The notes under the pieces are model-generated. The model searched no databases, had not been told where the DNA came from, and was given only the letters and a program-made list of their open reading frames with translations. The position numbers and the translations under genes were made by a program. Below are positions 23,893 through 32,210 of a stretch of 64,000 nucleotides of DNA, piece by piece; within the stretch, counting starts at the first letter, position 1; every line of letters begins with the position of its first letter. The stretch comes from Aeromicrobium stalagmiti. Its GTDB lineage: Bacteria > Actinomycetota > Actinomycetes > Propionibacteriales > Nocardioidaceae. Location of the stretch: positions 452,406-516,405 of the forward strand of contig NZ_JABSTZ010000001.1 of assembly GCF_013283745.1 (NCBI RefSeq), in the 5' to 3' direction.

Positions 23893-24834
23893 ATGCGATC
23901 GCGAGCCATCGGACTCGTCCTCGGGTTCGCCGCCGATCGCGTGCTCGGCGACCCGGCCCGGCACCACCCCGTGGCCGCCTTCGGCACGATCGCCGGCACG
24001 CTCGAACGGCGGGTCTGGGCCGACGACCGCCTCACGGGCGTCGCCTACACTGCAGCGCTCGTCGGGGGCACCGGTGCCGTCGGGCTCGTCGCCGACCGGC
24101 TCAGCGCGCGGCACCCCGTGGCCCGCACGCTGCTGACCGCGGCGGCGACGTGGGCCGTCGTGGGCGGACGGTCGCTCGGCCGCGAGGCCGAGCACGTCCT
24201 CGCCTGGCTCGAGGCCGACAACGTGCCGGCAGCGCGGCAGCAGCTGACCCACCTCGTCGGTCGCGACCCGTCACGGCTCGACGCCGGCGAGATCTCGCGC
24301 GCGACGGTCGAGTCCGTCGCCGAGAACACGTCCGACGCCGTCGTGGCGCCCCTGCTGGCCGGCGCCGTCGGTGGCGTCGGCGGGCTGATGGCCTATCGCG
24401 CGGCCAACACCCTCGACGCGATGGTGGGCCATCGCAGCGAGCGCCACCTGCGCTTCGGCTGGGCGGCCGCCCGCCTCGACGACGTGCTCAACCTCGCGCC
24501 GGCCCGGCTCTCCGCGCTGCTCGCGGCCGTCCTCGCCCCGACAGTCGGTGGACGCACCTCGGCGGCTTTCGAGGCGTGGACCCGCGACGCCCGCCGCCAT
24601 CCCAGCCCCAACGCCGGACCCGTCGAGGCGTCGTTCGCCGGGGCCCTGGGCATCCAGCTCGGTGGCACCAACGTCTATGGCACCCGGATCGAGCACCGTC
24701 CGACGCTCGGCGACGGCGTGCCCGCGCAGCAGGACGACATCGGTCGCGCCGTACGTCTCGCCGACGCGGTGGCCGTGGGGGCCGTGGCGGTCAGTGCGTG
24801 GATCGCCGCACGACCCAGTCGGCGGCCTCTCTAG
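23893..24834 (+). CDS. cobD: Adenosylcobinamide-phosphate synthase CobD (CbiB)
   Basis: CobD/CbiB couples the aminopropanol arm to adenosylcobyric acid at the membrane. The 313-residue polytopic protein has ADRVLGDPARHHPVAAFG, SVAENTSDAVVAPLLAGAVG, YRAANTLDAMVGHRSERH, FGWAAARLDDVLNLAPAR and RHPSPNAGPVEASFAGALG, all family hallmarks. ATG 23893 follows GAGGAG. Its last 44 bp overlap the 3' end of cobK on the opposite strand. Confidence 0.95.
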   Translation: MRSRAIGLVLGFAADRVLGDPARHHPVAAFGTIAGTLERRVWADDRLTGVAYTAALVGGTGAVGLVADRLSARHPVARTLLTAAATWAVVGGRSLGREAEHVLAWLEADNVPAARQQLTHLVGRDPSRLDAGEISRATVESVAENTSDAVVAPLLAGAVGGVGGLMAYRAANTLDAMVGHRSERHLRFGWAAARLDDVLNLAPARLSALLAAVLAPTVGGRTSAAFEAWTRDARRHPSPNAGPVEASFAGALGIQLGGTNVYGTRIEHRPTLGDGVPAQQDDIGRAVRLADAVAVGAVAVSAWIAARPSRRPL

Positions 24835-25531
24835 CACTCGGCACGGTCTCGACACCCGCGACGGCGGCCGCCCGACGCACCACGACGACCGGGATGCCCA
24901 TCTCGCCGGCGACCCGCATCTTCGACCAGGTGTGGTCGCCCCCGGAGTCCTTGGTCACCAGTGCGTCGATCGTCGCCATGACGGCCCGCTCGTCGTCGAG
25001 GTCGTACGGGCCACGGCTCTGCAGCAGCGTCCATGCCTCGGGCAGCTCGATCTCGGGCGGATCGACGACCCGGACGACGGCCCGATGGTCGGCGAGAGGC
25101 CCGACGAAGCGGTGCAGCGACTGACGTCCGACCGTGAGGAAGGGCCGCTGGGCGAGGGTCGCGGTCAGCGCCGCTGCTGCATCGTGGTCGGCGACCCAGT
25201 GCCAGGTGTCGGCACCGGGGCGGTCGGACCAGCCGGGACGCTCGAGGCGGAGCAACGGCACGCCGTCGGCGGTGCACGCCTCGACCGCGTTGCGACTCAT
25301 GCCCTCGGCGAACGGGTGCGTCGCGTCGACCACCGCCACGATGCGCTGCTCGGCAAGGTAGGACCGCAGACCGTTGACCCCGCCGAAGCCGCCGATCTGC
25401 ACGGCACCCACGGGCAGCCTGGGCCGGGCCACCCGCCCGGCAAGGGACGACACGAAACGCACCTGCGCCTCGAGCAGCAGCCCTGCGAGGGCACGGGCCT
25501 CGGCCGTGCCGCCGAGCACCAGGACGGTCAT
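24791..25531 (-). CDS. cobK: Precorrin-6A reductase
   Basis: CobK reduces precorrin-6A to precorrin-6B (6Y) with NADPH. The 246-residue protein has the N-terminal LVLGGTAEARALAGLL, IGGFGGVNGLRSYL, VVDATHPFAEGMSRNAVEAC, LLRLERPGW and TKDSGGDHTWSKMRVA. The ATG at 25531 overlaps the cobQ stop by 4 bp, so it is the last gene of the minus-strand operon monooxygenase-cobQ-cobK. It ends tail-to-tail inside cobD. Confidence 0.95.
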   Translation of the reverse strand: MTVLVLGGTAEARALAGLLLEAQVRFVSSLAGRVARPRLPVGAVQIGGFGGVNGLRSYLAEQRIVAVVDATHPFAEGMSRNAVEACTADGVPLLRLERPGWSDRPGADTWHWVADHDAAAALTATLAQRPFLTVGRQSLHRFVGPLADHRAVVRVVDPPEIELPEAWTLLQSRGPYDLDDERAVMATIDALVTKDSGGDHTWSKMRVAGEMGIPVVVVRRAAAVAGVETVPSAREAADWVVRRSTH

Positions 25532-27021
25532 GCGGGCCCCGCAGGCAGCAGCGGCAGGTCGGCCGGCGCCCCCGCCTCGGCCAGCGACAGCAGGACGTCG
25601 ACGTCGAGCTTCTGCTCCACGAGGTCGCCCAGCAGGTCGAGACGTGCCTCGCGACGCTCGGCGAAGCTCACGTCGGACGGCTCGTAGGTGCCGCCGGCCA
25701 GGCCCGCAGCCTCGGCGAGGAACGCGCGGCGCAGCCCGTCGGACTCCAGGCTGCCGTGCCACATCGTGCCGAAGACGTTGCCCGCGCGCGCTCCCCCGAG
25801 GAACTCCTCGGCGTCGCCGCGGGTGATCCGCCCGTGGTGGATCTCGTAGCCGTGCGCCTCGGCACCGAGCGCCTCGCCCGTGGGCAGGCGCAGCACCTTG
25901 TCGGCCCCGAACGTCGTCGTGACGTCGAGCAGACCCAGTCCCTCGACCTGGGCGCCGGCGTCGCCCTCGACACCGTCAGGGTCGCTGATCGCGCGACCCA
26001 GCATCTGGAACCCGCCGCAGATGCCGAGGACGGGACGTCCCGCAGCGGCGTGGTCGAGGATCGCCCGGTCGAGGCCACGCGACCGCAGCCAGCGCAGGTC
26101 GGAGATCGTCGCTCGCGTGCCCGGCAGGACGACGATGTCGGCGTCGGTGACGTCGCGCGGATCGCTGGCGAAGAGCACGTCGACCCCGGGCTCCAGGCCC
26201 AGCGCGTCGACGTCGGTGAAGTTGCTGATGCGCGGCAGGCGGATGACCGCCACCTTCAGCGCGGCATCGTGCTCGACGGCGCGACGTCCGGCCAGGTCGA
26301 GAGCGTCCTCGGAGTCGAGCCACAGGTCGGCGCTCCACGGCAGGACGCCGTAGACGGGGCGACCTGTGGCGGCCTCGAGGCTCCGCAGCCCCGGCGCCAG
26401 CAACGTCTCGTCACCACGGAACTTGTTGACCACGAACCCGGCGATGAGCCGCTGGTCGGCGGGCTCGAGCAGCGCCACGGTGCCGTACATCGCGGCGAAC
26501 ACCCCGCCCCGGTCGATGTCGCCGACGACGATCGTCGGGATGTCGGCGTGCCGGGCCAGGCCCATGTTGACGTAGTCGCCGGCGCGCAGGTTGACCTCGG
26601 TCGGGCTGCCGGCGCCCTCGCACACCACGATGTCGTGACGCGCCGCGAGGTCGTCGAACGCCGCATGGGCGGCCGCGGCGAGGTGCGTGCGTCCGCCGAT
26701 GAACTCCGCCGAGGTGATCTCGCCGGCCGGCTGCCCCATGACGACGACGTGGCTCGCCCTGTCGCCACCAGGCTTGAGCAGCACGGGGTTCATCGCTGCC
26801 TCGGGCACCGCGCGGGCGGCGAGCGACTGGATCCACTGGGCCCGGCCGATCTCAGCGCCGGTGCCGTCGGGGCCGAGGCACACCATCGAGTTGTTCGACA
26901 TGTTCTGCGCCTTGTAGGGCGCGACCTTGAGCCCGCGGCGGGCGAAGGCCCGGCACAGCCCGGTCGTCAGGATGCTCTTGCCGGCGTCGGACGTCGTGCC
27001 GGCGACGAGCAGCGCTGTCAT
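25528..27021 (-). CDS. cobQ: Cobyric acid synthase
   Basis: CobQ performs the four amidations (b, d, e, g) of adenosylcobyrinate a,c-diamide. The 497-residue protein has GTTSDAGKSILTTGLCRAFA (P-loop, residues 8-16), KAQNMSNNSMV, VCEGAGSPTEVNLR, NKFRGDE and the glutaminase nucleophile in LGICGGFQMLG (Cys about 334), with the later YEIHHGR histidine region. The length is normal. ATG 27021 overlaps the upstream stop (ATGA). Confidence 0.96.
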   Translation of the reverse strand: MTALLVAGTTSDAGKSILTTGLCRAFARRGLKVAPYKAQNMSNNSMVCLGPDGTGAEIGRAQWIQSLAARAVPEAAMNPVLLKPGGDRASHVVVMGQPAGEITSAEFIGGRTHLAAAAHAAFDDLAARHDIVVCEGAGSPTEVNLRAGDYVNMGLARHADIPTIVVGDIDRGGVFAAMYGTVALLEPADQRLIAGFVVNKFRGDETLLAPGLRSLEAATGRPVYGVLPWSADLWLDSEDALDLAGRRAVEHDAALKVAVIRLPRISNFTDVDALGLEPGVDVLFASDPRDVTDADIVVLPGTRATISDLRWLRSRGLDRAILDHAAAGRPVLGICGGFQMLGRAISDPDGVEGDAGAQVEGLGLLDVTTTFGADKVLRLPTGEALGAEAHGYEIHHGRITRGDAEEFLGGARAGNVFGTMWHGSLESDGLRRAFLAEAAGLAGGTYEPSDVSFAERREARLDLLGDLVEQKLDVDVLLSLAEAGAPADLPLLPAGPA

Positions 27022-27593
27022 GCCAGGCCCTTGGCCGGTGAGCGGTGCAGCCACGGGGCGAGGAGGCGCGTGATCCACGGCAGGAAGACGTAGGTCATGA
27101 GGGGGGTCATCACGCAGACCGTGAGCAGCACCCGCGGCGCCAGCCACCAGTCGCTCAGATAGACCCGGCCCAGCTCGTTGGCGACCAGGCTCAACGGGAA
27201 GAACACGATGAAGATCGACACCATCTGCTTCCAGCGCGGGGGCGGGGCCGGCGTCGCCCGCAGGTCGCGCACGTCGACGCTCGACGGCTCGTCGAACCAG
27301 CCCTCGATGCCGGTGCGGTGCTCGCGCGCCGACTCGTCGACGATGCCCTGCGCGGAGTCGAGCCACCAGCGGCGCTGCGCCGACTGCTCCCACGACTCCA
27401 GCGACTCCTGCGAGGCGAACCGGTAGAGCATGTGCCACTCGGTCGAGTCGATCTCGGGGCGGATCCAGCCCGACCCCAGGAAGCCGTCGAACCGCTCGGC
27501 GAGCTCGGTGCCGGCGCGCAGCCAGGCGAGCATCTGGTCCTCCTGCGACGGATCGACGTGTCGCGTGATGGAGACGGTCACGGGTCCGGTCAT
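27018..27593 (-). CDS. Antibiotic biosynthesis monooxygenase-like (ABM) domain protein with C-terminal membrane helices
   Basis: The 191-residue protein has an N-terminal ferredoxin-like ABM domain, about residues 5-100 (VSITRHVDPSQEDQMLAWLR, GFLGSGWIRPE, WHMLYRFASQESLESWEQS). Two hydrophobic segments follow (about 123-143, MVSIFIVFFPLSLVANEL; and 155-178). Such fused ABM-membrane proteins are common in actinobacteria without a known substrate. Its stop overlaps cobQ by 4 bp, making it the first gene of the cobQ-cobK transcript, but a corrinoid role is not evident from the sequence. Confidence 0.8.
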   Translation of the reverse strand: MTGPVTVSITRHVDPSQEDQMLAWLRAGTELAERFDGFLGSGWIRPEIDSTEWHMLYRFASQESLESWEQSAQRRWWLDSAQGIVDESAREHRTGIEGWFDEPSSVDVRDLRATPAPPPRWKQMVSIFIVFFPLSLVANELGRVYLSDWWLAPRVLLTVCVMTPLMTYVFLPWITRLLAPWLHRSPAKGLA

Positions 27594-27622
27594 GGATCAA
27601 GCCTAGGCCCGTGGTGGAACGA

Positions 27623-27656
27623 CAAGACCCCCGGAGCCGAGGCTCCGGGGGTCTTG
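27623..27656 (-). terminator. Strong terminator downstream of the cold-shock gene
   Basis: A perfect 16 bp stem (CAAGACCCCCGGAGCC with its complement) closes on a two-base GA loop between the end of the cold-shock gene and the start of the ABM-cobQ operon. The inverted repeat is symmetric, so it could act in both directions. The ABM gene reads away from it on the same strand as csp, so insulation of the cob operon is the likely effect. Confidence 0.85.
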
Positions 27657-27682
27657 CTACTGATCTAGATCAGGGGGGTGAG

Positions 27683-27886
27683 TCAGAGGGGACGGATGTT
27701 CGTCGCCTGCAGGCCCTTCTGGCCCTGCTCGACGTCAAACTCGACCTTCTGGTTCTCGTCCAGCGAGCGGTAGCCGCTCGTCGCGATGGCCGAGAAGTGC
27801 GCGAACACGTCCTCGCTGCCGTCGTCGGGGGCGATGAATCCAAAGCCCTTGTCAGCGTTGAACCACTTGACGGTTCCTGTTGCCAT
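27683..27886 (-). CDS. Cold-shock protein (CspA family)
   Basis: The 67-residue single-domain protein has RNP1 [10 protein letters not shown] and RNP2 DVFAHFSAI, starting [16 protein letters not shown]. It is an OB-fold nucleic-acid chaperone of standard length. The ATG at 27886 is preceded by AAGGAG and a long AT-rich leader, which is usual for cold-regulated csp genes. It is transcribed alone and ends at a strong terminator. Confidence 0.97.
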   Translation of the reverse strand: MATGTVKWFNADKGFGFIAPDDGSEDVFAHFSAIATSGYRSLDENQKVEFDVEQGQKGLQATNIRPL

Positions 27887-28108
27887 TGTCTTGCTCCTTC
27901 ATGCGAATTGTCATTCGCGCATTTCGCGAACGACCGTCGCGACACACATCCAACCGAGAAGAAATCAAGACCAAAACTTGGAACGTCATTCGTTCGTACA
28001 GCCCAACGTCGTGCAACTACCCACCACCCTACCGGTTAGGTGCACCCAGCCGTCAATCGTCGATCCTCGGCGTGTGCGCGGCGCCGGCCGGCGCGGGCGA
28101 GCTGACGG
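27887..28108 (-). promoter_or_regulatory. Long AT-rich leader/promoter region of the cold-shock gene
   Basis: No gene is visible here. The region is much richer in A and T than the rest of the window. A small hairpin (GCGAAT / ATTCGC, 27903-27918) lies just before the AAGGAG site. These are features of cold-shock mRNA leaders that can refold with temperature. Transcription start and exact extent are unknown. Confidence 0.5.
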
Positions 28109-28237
28109 CTAGACCGACAGCTCCACCGAGGAGACGACGACACCGTTGGCGTCGGCATAGACGAAGGAGCGCAGGATCGGCTCCATCACCCGCACCTGCG
28201 AAGGGTGGGCGTCACACAGGTCAGGGGTCGCGAACAC
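28109..28237 (-). pseudogene. rraA remnant with large internal deletion
   Basis: A 42-codon frame begins GTG at 28237 after a good GAGAGG site and encodes VFATPDLCDAHPSQVRVMEP, then ILRSF. That matches the N-terminus of RraA/MenG-type proteins (for example ...ELCD...V.V.EPLF..F). It runs straight into VYADANGVVVSSVELSV and a stop, which resembles the extreme C-terminus of the same family (..YADNTGII...). About 110-120 central residues, including the whole substrate/RNase E-binding core, are absent. The deletion keeps the frame and the gene start is intact, so a short peptide may still be made, but RraA function must be lost. Confidence 0.7.
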
Positions 28238-28333
28238 GGTGGATCCTCTCGACGGGTGAGCCCCACGCTACCGACGCCTGTGAGATCGGTCGGACGACCT
28301 GCCGACCGCGCTACCCGCGAGTACCGTTGACAC

Positions 28334-30238
28334 ATGACGCTCAGCGACGAACTCCGCATCTCCCTCGACGGCAAGTGGCGCCACGTCCGCGAGCAGTCCC
28401 GCAAGGAGCTCGCCGAGCTCGACCTCGCCTACGACCACGACCTGACGCTCGACGAGGCCCGCGCCCGCGTCCTCGACCAGATGAAGAAGCTGGTCCCGAC
28501 CGGCATCCCCGCGGCGGGCTTCCGCGAGTCCAGCGGCGGCACCGGCGACCCGGGCATGGCCGTCACCGGCATCGAGATGCTCGCGCAGTTCGACCTCTCG
28601 CTGATGGTCAAGGCCGGCGTGCAGTGGGGACTGTTCGGCGGGGCGATCGAGAACCTCGGCACCGAGAAGCACCACCAGGCCTACATCCCCGGCCTCATCA
28701 ACCTCGACATCCTCGGCTGCTTCGCGATGACCGAGTCGGGGCACGGCAGCGACGTCCAGAGCCTCGAGACGACCGCGACGTACGACCCGGCGACGCAGGA
28801 GTTCGTCATCAACTCCCCCACGCCGTCGTCGCGCAAGGACTACATCGGCGGTGCCGCGGCGCACGCCCAGGTCGCGGCGGTGTTCGCCCAGCTCATCACC
28901 AAGGGCGACTCGTACGGCGTGCACTGCTTCGTCGTGCCGCTGCGCGACGAGGACGGCAACGACCTGCCCGGCATCACGACGTCCGACGACAAGCACAAGG
29001 GTGGCCTCGGCGCGGTCGACAACGGCCGCATCATGTTCGACCAGGTGCGCATCCCCCGCGAGAACCTGCTCAACCGCTACGGCCAGGTCGACGAGGGCGG
29101 CACCTACTCCTCGCCCATCGACAGCTCCAACGCCCGCTTCTTCACGATGCTCGGCACCCTGATCCGCGGCCGCATCAGCGTCGGCGGGTCCGCCAGCGCC
29201 GCGACCGAGGTCGCGCTCAGCATCGCCGGTCGCTACGCGCTCAAGCGGCGTCAGTTCGGCCCCGACGCCGATCACGAGATCCTGCTCATGGACTACCGCA
29301 TGCACCAGCGTCGGCTGCTCCCCCTGATCGCCAAGTCGTACGCGATGCGGTTCGCCCAGAACCAGCTCGTGGCGCGCATGGACCGCATCCAGAGCTCGGA
29401 GGAGCCGCCGCCCGCGCACCAGCAGCGCGAGCTCGAGAGCCGTGCAGCCGGCCTCAAGGCCGCCCAGACGTGGCACGCGACCCAGGCGATCCAGGAGGCG
29501 CGCGAGGCCTGCGGCGGTGCCGGCTACCTCGCCGAGAACCGCCTCACGACCCTCAAGGGCGACACCGACGTCTTCACGACGTTCGAGGGCGACAACCACG
29601 TGCTGTTCCAGCTCGTCGCCAAGGAGCTGCTCACCTCGTACGCCCAGGAGGTCGGCGGGCTCGACCCGGTCGGGCTCGTCCGCTTCGCTGCCGGCACCGT
29701 CGCCGACGTCGTCAAGGAGCGCACCGCGGCCTCGCAGCTCATCCAGCGCCTCATCGACGCGCGCCCCGGCAGCAGCGACGACAACCACGACCTGCTCGAC
29801 CGCGGCACCCAGCTCAACCTGTTCGAGGACCGCGAGGAGCACGTGCTCGAGACAGCGGCCCGCCGCCTGCGCCGCGCAGGCAAGGACCCCGTCGAGGCGT
29901 TCACGGTCTTCAACGCCGCCCAGGACCACGTGATCCGCGCCGGCCGCGTCCACATCGAGCGCATCGTGCTCGAGGCGTTCACCGCCGGCATCGCGCGCTG
30001 CGAGGACCCGGAGGCGCAGGACCTGCTCCGCGACGTCTGCTCGCTCTACGCCCTCACCGCGATCGAGCAGGACCTCGCCTGGTTCATGGGCCACAACCGG
30101 CTGTCTGACCAGCGCGCCAAGACCGTCACCTCGCTCATCAACGAGCTGCTCGACAAGCTCCGGCCGCACACCCTGACCCTCATCGAGGGATTCGGCGTCC
30201 CGGAGTCGACTCTCAACGCCGCGATGCTGGTCGACTGA
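28334..30238 (+). CDS. Acyl-CoA oxidase/dehydrogenase family protein
   Basis: The 634-residue flavoprotein resembles long, four-domain acyl-CoA oxidases rather than the ~380-residue dehydrogenases. Landmarks are CFAMTESGHGSDVQSLETTA (FAD-side motif), TPSSRKDYIGGAAAHAQVAAVFAQL, RYALKRRQFGP and EACGGAGYLAENRLTTLKGD, then DVFTTFEGDNHVLFQLVAKELL. It catalyses the first beta-oxidation step, passing electrons to oxygen or an unknown acceptor. It is a single gene with its own promoter. ATG 28334 opens the conserved N-terminal helical domain. Confidence 0.9.
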   Translation: MTLSDELRISLDGKWRHVREQSRKELAELDLAYDHDLTLDEARARVLDQMKKLVPTGIPAAGFRESSGGTGDPGMAVTGIEMLAQFDLSLMVKAGVQWGLFGGAIENLGTEKHHQAYIPGLINLDILGCFAMTESGHGSDVQSLETTATYDPATQEFVINSPTPSSRKDYIGGAAAHAQVAAVFAQLITKGDSYGVHCFVVPLRDEDGNDLPGITTSDDKHKGGLGAVDNGRIMFDQVRIPRENLLNRYGQVDEGGTYSSPIDSSNARFFTMLGTLIRGRISVGGSASAATEVALSIAGRYALKRRQFGPDADHEILLMDYRMHQRRLLPLIAKSYAMRFAQNQLVARMDRIQSSEEPPPAHQQRELESRAAGLKAAQTWHATQAIQEAREACGGAGYLAENRLTTLKGDTDVFTTFEGDNHVLFQLVAKELLTSYAQEVGGLDPVGLVRFAAGTVADVVKERTAASQLIQRLIDARPGSSDDNHDLLDRGTQLNLFEDREEHVLETAARRLRRAGKDPVEAFTVFNAAQDHVIRAGRVHIERIVLEAFTAGIARCEDPEAQDLLRDVCSLYALTAIEQDLAWFMGHNRLSDQRAKTVTSLINELLDKLRPHTLTLIEGFGVPESTLNAAMLVD

Positions 30239-30342
30239 CGCCCGGAGGACGTCGCGTGAACGCTCTGGGAAATACCCCACGGAGCACCCCGGCCCCGTGG
30301 CAGGATGAGACGTCCTTTCACAGATCCTTCGGGGAGATACAC

Positions 30343-31179
30343 ATGCGTATGACCACCCTGGCCAGGGGCGGAGCCGTCTCGACGGCCGCCGTCCTCGCCC
30401 TCACCCTCACCTCCGGTCCGGCCAACGCCGACTCGGACGACAGCGCCTCACTGCGCGCCAAGGCCACTGCGTCGCAGGGCCTGACCAACACCGGTGGTTC
30501 CGAGTGGGCCCCGGTCGCGGGTGGCAAGTCCACTGCCAACGTCAAGACGCCCTCCGTCGTCATCATCGACAAGCTGCGCATCGCCTCGGGCGTGCTCTTT
30601 CGCGATGGAAGCAACAGCGTCCAGATCCTCGAGATCAACGGCGAGCCGGGGTCGTCCACGGGCGGTCAGCCCCCCGTCAAGACGGCCTTCACGCTGAAGG
30701 TCGGCGACAAGACCCACCGTGGCGTCCTCTACAAGTACGACGAAGGCGCAGACGTGTCCTACTTCGACACCAAGAGCGGCTGGGGCTCCGGCAAGGCACA
30801 GATCCTGGCAACGACGGTCACCTACGCTGACGGCACGTCGTCGACCGACGGCACCGACAGCAACGTCTTCTACCTCCGCCGCGCCGTGAAGACGTCGGAC
30901 CCGGCGGCGAAGATCAGCTTCTACAGCCCCGGCACCAAGGTCAAGGTCCAGCCCCGTGGCTGGAAGGTCTTCAAGCCGTCGAGCGGCAAGTACGTCTCGC
31001 TCGGCAAGGTGCGCCTGCAGTACCGCAAGAGCGGATCGTGGAAGACGCTCAAGAGCATCAAGCTCGACAGCCGCGGCAACGGCTCCTACACGTTCAAGGC
31101 GCCGACCCGCACCTACCGCCTGTACGTGCCGAAGACGTCGAACGTCCTCGGCAACAGCACCACATCGGTCACCGGCTGA
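30343..31179 (+). CDS. Secreted hypothetical protein, copy 1
   Basis: The 278-residue protein has a clear Sec signal peptide (MRMTTLARGGAVSTAAVLAL then TLTSGPANADS, cleavage about residue 30). The rest is rich in Ser/Thr/Gly, with a C-terminal beta-rich module: GKYVSLGKVRLQYRKSGSW, SIKLDSRGNGSYTF and RTYRLYVPKTSNVLG. This module occurs in many actinobacterial surface proteins without known function and is shared with the next gene. No catalytic motif or cell-wall anchor is seen. The promoter regions of the two genes are also similar. Neighbouring hairpin terminators make it monocistronic. Confidence 0.8.
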   Translation: MRMTTLARGGAVSTAAVLALTLTSGPANADSDDSASLRAKATASQGLTNTGGSEWAPVAGGKSTANVKTPSVVIIDKLRIASGVLFRDGSNSVQILEINGEPGSSTGGQPPVKTAFTLKVGDKTHRGVLYKYDEGADVSYFDTKSGWGSGKAQILATTVTYADGTSSTDGTDSNVFYLRRAVKTSDPAAKISFYSPGTKVKVQPRGWKVFKPSSGKYVSLGKVRLQYRKSGSWKTLKSIKLDSRGNGSYTFKAPTRTYRLYVPKTSNVLGNSTTSVTG

Positions 31180-31191
31180 TCCCAGCCACCC

Positions 31192-31226
31192 GAAGGCCCT
31201 CGACCCGTACCGGGTCGGGGGCCTTC
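31192..31226 (+). terminator. Terminator after secreted protein 1
   Basis: The stem pairs GAAGGCCCTCGACCC with GGGTCGGGGGCCTTC around a five-base loop, 12 bp after the stop codon. The arms are long and GC-rich, with no T-tract, as is usual in high-GC actinobacteria. Confidence 0.8.
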
Positions 31227-31339
31227 GCTCGTCCACCAGCGTTCATCGGCCGGACGACGAAAGACTGTCTGGTCCGCGCGGACGTGTGGAAGGATGAAGC
31301 GTCTTTCCAGACCATCCGACATCTCAGGGGAGTTTCACC

Positions 31340-32143
31340 ATGCGTCCATCGACCCTCGTCCGCTCGGGAGCCGTGCTCACGGCCACCGCGCTCGCGATCA
31401 CCCTCGGCACCGGCCCGGCCTCTGCCACCGACTCCACGTCGAGCAGCGCCGTCCGCGCCGCCGCGCCGGCCGCCGAGGCCCGCGGCTCCTTCGCCGACGC
31501 CGCCGCCCGGACCTCCGGACCGGTCAAGCCCGCGGCCGTCACGCTCGGCACCTTCCGGCTCAACTCCGGCGTCATCACGAGCAAGGACCTCACCGGCATC
31601 TTTGGCGACGTCATCCCGTCTGGCTCCGGCACGGTCACCTCGGCCGTGACGACCGTCACCGTCAACGGAGTCGTCAAGGGGCAGGTACCTCTCTACCCCG
31701 GTGACGACAACGGCGGCGTCGACATCCCGCGCGTCTGGGGCTCCGGCGCGGTCGTCCTCGGCCCGACGACGTTCAACTACCAGGGCGAGCCCAGCACGCT
31801 CGAGACCAAGAAGAGCAACACGTTCTACGTCCGCAAGAACATCAAGACGACCCGCAGCGACGGCATCGCCCTGAAGATCCGTCGGGTCAACAGCAACATC
31901 TCGTTCAAGGCCCAGCAGATCAAGATCGTCAACCCGTCGTCGGGTCAGTACGTCTCGGCCGGCTCGGTCAAGCTGCAGTACAAGTCGGGCACCACCTGGA
32001 AGACCAAGAAGACGATCAAGCTCGACAGCTCGGGCAACGGCTCCTACAGCCGCACCACGTCGAGCAAGTACCGCTACCGCCTCTTCATCTCCAAGACGTC
32101 GCGGAGCGTCGAGTTCCGCACCGAGCAGAGCAGCCGCATCTGA
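31340..32143 (+). CDS. Secreted hypothetical protein, copy 2
   Basis: The 267-residue paralogue of the preceding protein has a signal peptide (MRPSTLVRSGAVLTATALAI then TLGTGPASATDS) and the same C-terminal module (GQYVSAGSVKLQYKSGTTWK, TIKLDSSGNGSYSR, YRYRLFISKTSRSVEF). The middle part is diverged (GTFRLNSGVITSKDLTGIFG). Both genes are preceded by a similar GGAAGGATGA..CGTCTTTCCA.. stretch, indicating duplication of gene plus promoter. Function is unknown; a structural or adhesive surface role is possible. Confidence 0.8.
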   Translation: MRPSTLVRSGAVLTATALAITLGTGPASATDSTSSSAVRAAAPAAEARGSFADAAARTSGPVKPAAVTLGTFRLNSGVITSKDLTGIFGDVIPSGSGTVTSAVTTVTVNGVVKGQVPLYPGDDNGGVDIPRVWGSGAVVLGPTTFNYQGEPSTLETKKSNTFYVRKNIKTTRSDGIALKIRRVNSNISFKAQQIKIVNPSSGQYVSAGSVKLQYKSGTTWKTKKTIKLDSSGNGSYSRTTSSKYRYRLFISKTSRSVEFRTEQSSRI

Positions 32144-32161
32144 TCGCGTCGCACCACTGAC

Positions 32162-32193
32162 GAAGGCCTCCACCCGCCCGGGTGGGGGCCTTC
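32162..32193 (+). terminator. Terminator after secreted protein 2
   Basis: GAAGGCC-T-CCACCC pairs with GGGTGG-G-GGCCTTC in a compact hairpin 18 bp after the stop. It also lies next to the end of the convergent SnoaL-like gene, so it may serve both. Confidence 0.8.
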
Positions 32194-32210
32194 GTGCGTG
32201 CGGGGCCCGG

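Noticed and set aside
28268..30280. 670-codon open frame antisense to the acyl-CoA oxidase
   Set aside because: Composition-driven frame with repetitive Val/Asp/Arg content; no start signal or domain.
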